Source: Eublepharis macularius
Lineage: Eukaryota > Chordata > Lepidosauria > Squamata > Eublepharidae
Reading direction: 5' to 3'
NCBI RefSeq assembly: GCF_028583425.1
Contig: NC_072801.1
Coordinates: 63,627,766 to 63,691,765, forward strand
DNA: 64,000 bases
Positions 56,501 through 64,000 of the stretch are shown in pieces. Positions within the stretch are counted from its first letter, which is position 1, and each line of letters begins with the position of its first letter. The translations under genes and the position numbers were made by a program. A model generated the notes under the pieces. The model was given only the letters and a program-made list of their open reading frames with translations, ran no database searches and was not told the DNA's origin.

Positions 56501-57319
56501 CACGTTGTATTGTATAAAAAACTTAGTCTCTCTTCTCAGTGTTTCCATATTCTCACTTTCCTGTAACAGGTCCTCATTTATTCTCCAGGCTTTCCTTTTT
56601 CTCCTTTTTCCAAATTTCCACATAATTGGGTTGTGATCTGAGCCTACCATCGGCATTATTTCTACCTCCTTAGTCCATAGCGCTAAGTCCTTTGAGGCCC
56701 AGATCATATCAATTCTTGATAATGTAAGATGCCTTGCAGAATAAAAAGTAAACTGTTTGGTTTTAGGATATTCTCTCCTCCATACGTCTTCGAGAGTCTC
56801 TTGTTGAATCAACTCAAAAAAAAGCTTTGGCAATAGTCCTCTTTTCTTTTGTGCTTTTGTAGTCTTTTTGTCTAATTCCAAATCTGTCACTCCATTGAAA
56901 TCTCCAGCAAGAATTATCTGGTCATATACAAGATCGTCTAGGTGCTTCCTTAAGTCCTCAAAGAAGCTTTCCTTTGCACCGTTAGGTGCATAAAGTCCGA
57001 CTACCAACACTCTCTTTAAGTTCCAATTACATTCCACTGCTACAAATCTAGCTTCCACATCTCTCATAACAAATTTTGGCTGCAGCTCCTCTTTTATATA
57101 CAACACCACTCCTCTTTTTTTCTTGTTGGAAGCCGCTACAAATTCTTTGCCCAATTTTCCAGATTTTAAATATTTTACATCCTGTTTTCTAATGTGGGTC
57201 TCCTGCAAACAAACAATATCACATTTTTGTTTTAGTAGCCAATGAAAAATATTTTTTCTCTTATTCGGTGAGTTTAGTCCATTTACATTCCAAGATAATA
57301 CTTTACACTCCATGTTCAT
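53558..57319 (-). CDS. L1 ORF2 protein, copy B
   Basis: A 1253-aa ORF2p, the same length as copy A and differing by a small number of substitutions scattered along the protein. The endonuclease start (LSWNVNGLNSP), the RT palm RQGCPLSPLLF, the catalytic FADD and the C-terminal Cys motif CWKCKKHEGSLYHMWWSC are all unchanged. No break is seen. Without a 5' UTR promoter it depends on flanking transcription, but the protein could act on other L1 RNAs in trans. Confidence 0.93.
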   Translation of the reverse strand: MNMECKVLSWNVNGLNSPNKRKNIFHWLLKQKCDIVCLQETHIRKQDVKYLKSGKLGKEFVAASNKKKRGVVLYIKEELQPKFVMRDVEARFVAVECNWNLKRVLVVGLYAPNGAKESFFEDLRKHLDDLVYDQIILAGDFNGVTDLELDKKTTKAQKKRGLLPKLFFELIQQETLEDVWRREYPKTKQFTFYSARHLTLSRIDMIWASKDLALWTKEVEIMPMVGSDHNPIMWKFGKRRKRKAWRINEDLLQESENMETLRRETKFFIQYNVNKEVPTSKVWDAYKAVVRGILMDLNGRARKKKEEKRQEIEEKIKAKEVQLKKRPGKKKIHQEIKILQEQLTAMSNKELEWNLKRLNQKAFEGANKPGKYLAWQLKKKREKKIINKICEENKTYLEQTTISRAFYKFYAKLYNKKEVNKESIASYLEKTKLPEISEAWRNKLNSEVTDEEINMAIQSANLGKAPGPDGLTAKFYKTMANELAPFLKEVMNGVFRDQRIPDTWSEANISLIPKEGQDLTSVKNYRPISLLNNDYKIFAKILAERLKGWLSEVIEEEQAGFLPDRQIRDNLRTVINAIEYYDKRCDKEVGFFFVDAEKAFDNLNWDFMFATMEKLQLGERFVRAIKEIYRDQTAAIVVNDELTKKLTISKGTRQGCPLSPLLFILVLEILMIQIRQDEEIRGIKIKDYSYKVRAFADDIMLIVEDPLENMPKVIDKIKEFGDLAGFFINKKKSKILCKNMTKQKQQLLMETTDCEVTSKVKYLGVELTAKNIDLFKNNYEKLWTQIERDLIKWNRLNLSWLGRIAAVKMNVLPRVMFLLQTIPIIRDSKQFEKWQRKISDFVWAGKKPRVKVKVLQDAKERGGMQLPNLRLYHDAICLVWLKEWMTLKNKKLLALEGYKKFFGWHAYLWHDKVKVNSMFLHHFVRRSLFTIWKKYRTYLQEGTPLWVVPYEVIDPRAVDNEQQCLTYKEITKIEVSKLRIKTQEELSPNYDWFQYRQIRDLYNSDFAKGGIRTENSELEQTLLKEDKKRISKVYQVLLKWYTEDEIVKTQMVKWAINFNKEITMEAWEYLWKTTMKTTTCINIKENIFKMIYRWYMTPKKIALGNLNTSNKCWKCKKHEGSLYHMWWSCEVARQFWGEIIREMSEILQFQVNKNPELLLLNLGMEGIPAHHRTLIFYMTAAARLLYAQKWKVQEVPTIEDWIYKLLYMAEMDKMTRKLRDLDSGQFNTDWEKLKQYLEKKWEVGGKLWQFENY

Positions 57320-58098
57320 GGTTTTGTTGGTAAGTCTTTTTCATTGTCCTTGATAAATCTCTCCATCTCCCGCTCAGATCTGATGCGTTTTTTTGCCCCT
57401 CCAAACTCAAAGGACACTCCTTCCGGTAACTCCCATCTGTATCTGATATTCATGTCCTTCAAAGTCTGAATTAGCACTCTATATTTTTTCCTGTCCAATA
57501 ACACTGATCTGGGCAGTTCCTTCATTATAATAATCGTCTTGCCATCAATCTCCAATGGATCTTGAAATTGTTTGGTCACAATCCTCTCTTTCATATTTCT
57601 AGTTGTAAACTGCACAATCACATCCCTTGGTAGTTTCCTCTGGGTTGCAATTCTCGAGTTCACACGATACGCCACATCTAGGATAGCCACAATTTCCTCC
57701 TCCTCCTTCCCCAGGTAATCAGCCAACACCTCAGTCATCTGTTCTTGCGCTGACTTCCCTTCCACTTCTGGCAGACCACGAAAACGAAGCTGCTTCTCCA
57801 TGTGTTTAGTTTCTGCAACTGACATCCTCCCCTTCACCAGCCTCATCTCTGTTTGTTGCGTGTCTATTAAATTCTCCATCGCGTCTTCTACTGTTTTAAC
57901 TCTCTGCTGCGTTCCTTGTAATTCACTGCTAATCGTTTCCACACCTTTTTTCACTTCTAACAGCTCCGACTTTACTGTCTGTGTAACTTCCTTGACCTCT
58001 TTAATAAGCTCCAATTTCGTGTCCTTAAGTTCTTTCATCATGTCTATAAGTTTTTTGTCCAAGTTTTCTATTGCCGATTGCCACTCTTTTTTCGACAT
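57316..58098 (-). CDS. L1 ORF1 protein, copy B
   Basis: A 260-aa ORF1p counted from MSKKEW. It has the same coiled coil and RRM region as copy A, minus a four-residue repeat near the N-terminus (NLDKNLDKK in A, NLDKK in B). The open frame continues 34 codons further upstream, through the target-site repeat into flanking L2 DNA, to an ATG at 58200. That extension is not L1 sequence and is probably fortuitous. The stop overlaps the ORF2 start as ATGA. Confidence 0.9.
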   Translation of the reverse strand: MSKKEWQSAIENLDKKLIDMMKELKDTKLELIKEVKEVTQTVKSELLEVKKGVETISSELQGTQQRVKTVEDAMENLIDTQQTEMRLVKGRMSVAETKHMEKQLRFRGLPEVEGKSAQEQMTEVLADYLGKEEEEIVAILDVAYRVNSRIATQRKLPRDVIVQFTTRNMKERIVTKQFQDPLEIDGKTIIIMKELPRSVLLDRKKYRVLIQTLKDMNIRYRWELPEGVSFEFGGAKKRIRSEREMERFIKDNEKDLPTKP

Positions 58099-58119
58099 CG
58101 TGGGGACAATAATTGTATT

Positions 58120-58335
58120 GTCGCATTCTGAATCAGGCGCCGTTTCAGGAGTGTCCTCAAGAACAGCCCAATACAGAGTGCATTGCGGTAATCCAGACAC
58201 AGGGTTACAAAAGCATGGCTCAACAAGGCTGGGTTGTCCAGTGTCTGTCCCATCACCAGGGTTGTGTGTGTCAGTGATTCTTCTACTTCAGCCTTTAAGT
58301 TGTTGGATAAGGGACTTCTTCTGACCCACTATAAG
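58120..58335 (-). mobile_element. L2-type LINE, 5' part (split by L1-B)
   Basis: The minus strand encodes LDYRNALCIGLFLRTLLKRR, continuing into 52495-52887 across the L1-B insertion. Confidence 0.78.
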
Positions 58336-58479
58336 CCAATTTCCAACTTTGTAAGGAAAGTGATAGAGTAGGTAGTAGCAAAACAGATCGAGGGGTTCTT
58401 TGATTATTCTGGCCCATGACCCTTTTCAATCGAGTCTCAACCATGGTAATGACATAGCCTTGACAGCTCAGGTTAATGA

Positions 58480-59490
58480 CCTCTATCTTTAGGCTGATTA
58501 AGAGAAGTCTTCTCTTTTATTAAAACTTTTGGTCACTTTTGGTACTGTTGTGTCGACTATACAGTCCTGGTGAAATGCTCAGAGAATAAGTTAGGGATGA
58601 GGGGAACATGGGCTCATATCTTTTCTTCAAGATTAGGCCTAGAAAGTTATTGGAGAGGAAGAACCCACTTGTTGAGATCTACACTGTGCAGTTCTGCAGG
58701 TGTCACTGTCAACCCCAGTGTTATCCATTGACCACACGAGGCCAATTGTCTGCTGCTTTCAAGTAGGTTGTCATCCATAAGCTAAAACTCAACTTTACAT
58801 CATGTTTAAAAGCCTCCGGACGCTGCCAAGCTAGTGCTTGGCTGCTGCGATCAAGTGGCTGAGGGACAACATGCTAAAAGTAAATCCACATAAGCAGGGC
58901 TTTTTTTCTGGGAAATGAGGTGGTGGAACTCAGTGGGTTGCCCTCAGAGAAAATGGTCACATGGCTGGTGGCCCCCGCCCCCTGATCTCCGCCACCAGCC
59001 ATGAGACCATTTTCAAGAGGTTCTGGAACTTTGTTCCCCCGCGTTCCCCCTGAAAAAAAGCCCTGCACATAAGATGGAGGTGATGCTGATTGGAAAGTCT
59101 AAAATTCTGGGGGGAATTTTACTTCCTCTTTTGGATGGGGAAGGTCTTTCTTTGACCCAGTTAAGAACTCGGGGGGGGAATCTTATTGGACCCACCCTTT
59201 TTCTTAAAAAACAGAGGGGCACAGTGGCCAAGAGTGGCCTCAACTGCATTTAGCACAAAGATTATTGCTGGTGTAGCCATACTGATCCATGCTGCAGTAG
59301 TCATGAGACTGGACTAATAGCCATAGGCTCTTTGTGGAGCTGCCCTGAAGACAACCTGGAAGTTGCAACTGTCCAAAACAAGGCAGCCCATCATTTAGTT
59401 TGGGCCACCCACTCTGACTATATTACAGAGATATTAAAGGCTTTGTTCTGGGCCAAATGCACAAAGTTGACTATTAATACATGTGAACGA
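58480..59490 (+). mobile_element. L2-type LINE fragment, split by a hAT element
   Basis: It encodes WLRDNMLKVNPHK before and MEVMLIGKSKILGG after the nested element at 58895-59065. DNLEVATVQNKAAHHLVWAT and YITEILKALFWAKC follow, all L2 C-terminal motifs. Confidence 0.75.
58895..59065. mobile_element. Short palindromic hAT element nested in an L2 LINE
   Basis: A 171-bp internally deleted member of the same family. Ends CAGGGCTTTTTTTC; perfect 8-bp target duplication CACATAAG (58887-58894, 59066-59073). Confidence 0.9.
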
Positions 59491-60553
59491 CTACTCCAAC
59501 ATCCAATGCCAATGATGTGGCAATGAATAAATGTACACTTTCAAGTATGAATCAAGAGAATAAAACACAATAGCAGCTAATCAAGTCTAGATTATTTTTA
59601 GCATGTACTCTTGTTTCACCTTAGATACTTCACAATCCTACCCCAAACCTCCATAGGATGTCAAAAACATATATGTCCGGGGTCTGAGCCCCAGCCCCCA
59701 GACTTGACAAGAGGGAACAGCAGGGGACAAAAGGGTGGCAGCAACTCCACCCCCCAAGCCGGCAACCAGGGCCAGAACCTACCTACTCCAGGGGGAAGGG
59801 GCAAAAGGCCAGGACCTCAGAGGGGTGGAGGGGGCAAGGAGAGACCAGCCAGCCCCACCTTCCAGGGGGAAGAGAGGGGGCTAAGCAGGCCGGAGGGAAA
59901 GGGCCACAGCAGGGGAAAGGTGGGTCCAGCAGCAGCAGCAGCCCAAGCAGAGCCCTTACCTGGCAGGGAGAGGACGCCGCTGCTGCAGCCCAGAGCCACA
60001 CCATGGCTAGAAGACAGCAGCCTGGCTCAGGAGATGCTAGAAGCCAAGCCTCTCCAGGGGGGGCTGCCACAGGCATTCTGGGGGAGGAGATGGGTAGCCC
60101 TGCCCAGCATTGCTGAGCAGGCAGCGCAGAAGCTGGCTAAGGCAGCTCCTCGTGAGCAGGGCCAGGCAAGCTCAGTAGCTCAGAGGCTGGCTGGGGCAGC
60201 TCCTTGTGAGCAAGGCCAGGCAAGCCCAATAGCACAGAGGCTGGCTGGGGCAGCTCCTCGTGAGCAAGGCCAGGCAAGCTCAATGGCACAGAGACTGGCT
60301 GGGGCAGTTCCTCGTGAGCAAGGCCAAGGAGCCCTCAGCTGGGGATGGCTCGCACTCAACCCCACCCTGCCAGCAAGGCAAAAGAGCCCAGGAGGGATTA
60401 GTGGTTGGAGGGAAACACCTGGAGGAATGCACAGCTGGGTCCAGTCAGGAGAGGGAACAAGCCTGGAAGGAGGGCGGGGTGGAGAAAGGAAACCCTATAA
60501 AGGGTGGCTGGGAAGAGCTCTGCGGGGGTGGGGGTGTGTAAGGAGTGATGAGG

Positions 60554-60757
60554 TGCAGTGCAGTGCAGTGCAGTGCAGTGCAGTGCAGTGCAGTGCAGTG
60601 CAGTGCAGTGCAGTGCAGTGCAGTGCAGTGCAGTGCAGTGCAGTGCAGTGCAGTGCAGTGCAGTGCAGTGCAGTGCAGTGCAGTGCAGTGCAGTGCAGTG
60701 CAGTGCAGTGCAGTGCAGTGCAGTGCAGTGCAGTGCAGTGCAGTGCAGTGCAGTGCA
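60554..60757. repeat. (GCAGT)n pentanucleotide array
   Basis: About 41 perfect units in 204 bases. No frame on either strand contains a stop, which creates long artificial open frames (VQCSA repeats on +, HCTAL repeats on -). Perfect identity over this length implies recent expansion. Confidence 0.97.
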
Positions 60758-60771
60758 AGAGTGGAGGCTTG

Positions 60772-62372
60772 AAGGGAGGGATAAGAATGGAGAATTTGGA
60801 ATTAGAACAGGCACTTTTACAAGAGGATAAAAAGGAAATCTCTAAGGTATACAAAGTGCTGCTGAAATGGTATACTGAAGATGAAACAGTTAAAGTGCAA
60901 ATGGTGAAGTGGGCTATAAACTTTAATAAGGAAATAACAATGGAGGTGTGGGAATACTTGTGGAAGAATACAGTGAAGATCACGACATGCACCAATATTA
61001 AAGAGAATGTCTACAAAATGATTTATTGTTGGTATATGACACCAAAGAAAATTGCGCTAGGGAATTTGAACACGTCTAATAAATGCTGGAAATGTAAAAA
61101 GCATGAGGGATCTTTGTATCATATGTGTTGGACTTGTGAGGTAGCTAGGCAGTACTGGGGGGAAATAATAAGAGTAATAAGCGAGATTTTACAATTTCAA
61201 ATTAATAAGAACCCAGAACTCCTGCTACTGAACTTGGGAATGGAAGACATTCCAGCACAATATAGGACATTGCTATTTTACATGACAGCAGCGGCTAGAC
61301 TTTTGTACGCGCAAAAGTGGAAAGTGCAAGAAGTGCCAACTATTGAGGACTGGATATATAAATTGCTGTACGTGGCGGAAATGGACAAAATGACAAGGAA
61401 ATTGAGAGACCTTGATCCAGGACAGTTCAACACGGATTGGGAGAAGCTGAAACAATATTTAGTGAAGAAATGGGAGGTGGGAGGAGAACTGTGGCAGTTT
61501 GAAAATTACTGAAATACAATAAAAGTAGAGGGAGGTGACTTTACCGGGGGGTGGAGAGGTAAATGAGAATTTCTAAGCAACTACTTTATTAGACTATTAT
61601 ATATAGCATTAAGTATTATAGGTGTTATTACAAGAATTATAATGATAGAAATTAACTAATTATAAGGATAGAAACTAATTAATTTCATTTCTAGCAATAA
61701 TTGTATAATGGAGATAACTTTATAATTGCAATGAAGGAATTTAAGTAAGGTGGGAAAATATATATTAATGTATTAAATTGATTGAATTGGTTTGGAGGTA
61801 TATATGGGTCAAATTGGTTGACTATTTTTGGTGGATAGTTGCATAATGAAAGAATAATATAATTATATAATTAAAACAGTATGAAGATAAGATATGTAGA
61901 AAAAGTAATATATAGAGTATAAGTTAAATTGGTTGACTTATATTGAATGTACTGTTTATAGAAGTATCTAAAATTATGCTAAATGAGGGATAAATTGTTT
62001 GTCCCATATTGAAGATGAGATTATAAGATAGAGTATAGAGTACCAAAATTAGCTAAATGATTATTATCAAAAGAAAATATGCCAAGAATGTATTATTTAG
62101 TTATGTATTATTTAGTTGTTAAAGTAAGTAGGAAGACAGAAGGAGCACTGTGTTATATAGATAAGCTTAGAAGAAAGTGAAAGTCTATGTTTGACAGATA
62201 GAATAAATTTAAAATGAGTAAGGGAAAAGGGACAAGGGGTTGGAAAACTGTTGGAAGTCAACAAAAGGGGGGGAAAGGGAGGGGGTTAGAATTGGAAAAA
62301 TTAAAGGAAACTGATTGTAATGTACAATTTAATGACATCTAATCCAATAAAAAATTTTATAAAAAAAAAAAA
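60772..62372 (+). mobile_element. 5'-truncated L1 LINE (L1-C) inside a solo LTR
   Basis: A plus-strand L1 3' end of 1.6 kb. It covers the last 245 or so codons of ORF2, from about RMENLELEQALL to WQFENY and the stop at 61510-61512, including a Cys motif close to that of the other copies. A 3' UTR of about 850 bases, AATAAA and a poly-A run (62361-62372) follow. Flanks are 17-bp target-site duplications GCAAGAGTGGAGGCTTG (60755-60771 and 62373-62389). Confidence 0.95.
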
Positions 62373-62607
62373 GCAAGAGTGGAGGCTTGGAGGAGAGTTC
62401 TGGAAGGAGGAGATGATGGAGGATGCAGAGGGTAAGCAGGCCAGGTTGAGCAGGCCAGCGAGTGGACTGAGAGGGAGTCTGGGTGAGGTATACCGCCCCT
62501 CCTTCCACAGAGCAGGGTCCGGCAGAATCCCTGGCCCCCCTGTGACGTCAGGAGCAGACTGCCCAGCGCCACGCCCAGCGCCAGCCACGGCAAGCCCTGA
62601 CAACATA

Positions 62608-63280
62608 GACTGCCTAATCTGTCCCAGAGCAAAAGAAATTATTCCAAAGAAACATGTATCAATATTATAGTCTGTTTCAGCAGCATGGACATTTGCTTTC
62701 GTTCAATAAGTTAAACCGGAGAAAGGAGAAAAGGACAATGGAGGGGAAAACATTAATAAGTATTAGAGGCTGCAATATAAACATGAAGAAAGTTGACAAG
62801 GAGAAAGATTAATCTCAAATGTGATGCTGGAGGACAGTTTTAAGGGTATCCTGGACAGCCAGAAAGACAAGTAAGTGGCTTCTAGATTAAATCAAGCCTG
62901 AACTCTCCCTAGAAGCAAAAATGACAAAACTAAGGCTATTGTACTTTGGTCACATCATGAGAAAACAAGATTCTCTGGAAAAGCCAACAATGCTAGAAGA
63001 AGCTGAAGACAAGAAAGAAAAGAGGACGACCCAAAATGAGATGGCTGGATTCAGTAAAGGAAGCCATGTCCTCCCGTTTGCAAGACCTGAGCAAGTCTGT
63101 GAATGATAGGATGATCTTTCATTCATAGGTCACCATAAGTTGGAAATGACTTGAAGGCACATAACACACACAGGTGAATGAATAAATGCCCACATTCTAA
63201 TGTCACTATGGATGAAGGCCTCAGTACCAAGTGTTTGTGGTACTACATCAGTGAATAAATACACAATATCAAATATGGAT
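62608..63280. other. Unassigned intergenic DNA
   Basis: 62900-63150 (GGTCACATCATGAGAAAACAAG, with TTGGAAATGACTTGAAGGCAC) looks like a decayed LINE 3' end, but the family is not certain. Confidence 0.4.
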
Positions 63281-64000
63281 TAAGAGAATGAACAGAACAT
63301 AAAATGCCACAGGTGGGAATAAATGACTAATCTGCTAATGAGAATGACAATGTGGCGCTTAGTACATGACATTAAATGCCTGGAAGTAGAGAAGGGAACT
63401 GCCCCGAGTGTGTTATCCCTGGCCACATCTACATGAGATACCTCCTTATGACCACAATAATTATGCTCTAGTTCCAAAGAGTTTGAAGTACGTCTTGACT
63501 GCCCAGATGTAAATTCTTCCTGCTATTATATATTCTTACATCTGAAGCCAGGCCCCACTGTATGCGGTTGGCATGGGCTAGCAAAGGAAGAAGCTGGTTT
63601 GTTTTGGATGATGTTCAGGAAGATACACATGCAAGTGTTTAATTGGTTTCCTGTTGACATCTGGCTCAGTCTCAAAGAGCATTGTGTACATACATCATAT
63701 CCTCTTAGATGCAGAGTCAAAAAGAATCCAGTAGCACCTTTAAGACTAACCAATTTTATTGTAGCATAAGCTTTCGAGAATCAAGTTCTCTTCGTCAGAT
63801 GCCTGATACAGAGACTGTATCCTCCTACACACTGTTGCTGCAATTCAGTTCTTTTGTTACCATCCTTTGCTGCTGTATCTTCTTGCCGTTTTATTTATTC
63901 TAAAAATGTGTTCCTGGATTCTTCACGATGAACTTTTTGTTAACTGCATTGAATCAAAAGGGAGAGCACTGAAATTTTTCATTAAAACCACTAATGGAAT
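63280..64000 (+). repeat. Unassigned repeat, related to 38805-39215 and 14540-14780
   Basis: The first 420 bases match 38805-39215. The last 150 (CTTCTTGCCGTTTTATTTAT ... CATTAAAAC) resemble 14700-14790. A short known-type tail (AATTTTATTGTAGCATAAGC) lies at about 63715-63805. Confidence 0.6.

Larger units (their letters stand above)
52903..58104 (-). mobile_element. 5'-truncated L1 LINE (L1-B) with both ORFs open
   Basis: This minus-strand L1 of 5.2 kb is flanked by 15-bp target-site duplications GACAATAATTGTATT (52888-52902 and 58105-58119). It is nearly identical to L1-A but stops 6 bases upstream of the ORF1 start codon, so the 5' UTR is lost while both proteins remain open. It split an older antisense L2-type LINE, whose halves lie at about 52495-52902 and 58105-58335. 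Confidence 0.95.
59674..62602. mobile_element. Solo LTR of an LTR retroelement, GC-rich, split by L1-C
   Basis: A fossil LTR. It begins TGTCCGGGGTC and ends CCCTGACA, with 5-bp flanks ATATA and ACATA (4 of 5 match). Without L1-C and its duplicated target it is about 1.3 kb. A TATA-like ATAAAG lies near 60496. Inside are three full and one partial 54-bp tandem units (about 60130-60330) and a (GCAGT)n array. No internal retroviral genes flank it. Family not assigned; TGTC...GACA ends are common in Ty3/gypsy-type elements. It is older than L1-C. Confidence 0.6.

Noticed and set aside
60398-60995. Minus-strand frames of HCTAL repeats
   Set aside because: Direct translation of the (GCAGT)n array plus antisense L1; no biological signal.

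Overview
The window is 64 kb of repeat-rich vertebrate DNA, most likely from a squamate reptile. The main evidence is a Sauria-type SINE (31841-32153), several CORE/MIR-type SINEs, L2/CR1 LINE pieces, Penelope-like and Helitron-like pieces, and young L1 elements with complete reading frames. The species cannot be told from the sequence. There is no bacterial-style gene organisation, and most open frames are chance or repeat-derived.

The one clear host gene is ZG16 (zymogen granule protein 16, a secreted jacalin-fold lectin). It lies on the + strand in three coding exons: 33435-33489, 33601-33739 and 35565-35880. The gene sits in a segment (about 24.6-37.75 kb, copy A) that recurs as a diverged direct duplicate at about 46.2-52.2 kb (copy B). 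Copy B keeps the lectin exon (50461-50776) with an open frame and an intact splice acceptor. The stretch that carried the signal-peptide and second exons has been replaced by repeats, so copy B is a truncated gene or a spare last exon.

Layout: 1-14 kb is intergenic DNA with palindromic MITEs, a hAT element, an L2 3' end, a 5S-derived SINE and a repeat-poor stretch (10.5-13.8 kb) that may hold regulatory DNA. 14-24.6 kb is dense in repeats: hAT and Harbinger-like MITEs, an inverted Helitron pair, and Penelope-like, CR1 and CORE-SINE pieces. 25.2-31.35 kb is a full-length antisense L1 with both ORFs open. 31.4-37.8 kb holds ZG16. 39.3-40.9 kb is a tandem duplication. 41.4-45.6 kb holds a hAT element, one clear and one possible solo LTR, and a Harbinger-like element. 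46.2-52.2 kb is duplication copy B. 52.9-58.1 kb is a second L1 with both ORFs open but without its 5' UTR. 58.5-62.6 kb holds an L2 piece and a GC-rich solo LTR containing a (GCAGT)n array and a third, 5'-truncated L1. 62.6-64 kb is unassigned.

The duplication works as a natural clock. The L1, the Sauria SINE and several CORE-SINEs in copy A are absent from the matching sites in copy B, so they arrived after the duplication. A 152-bp palindromic MITE present in both copies is older.
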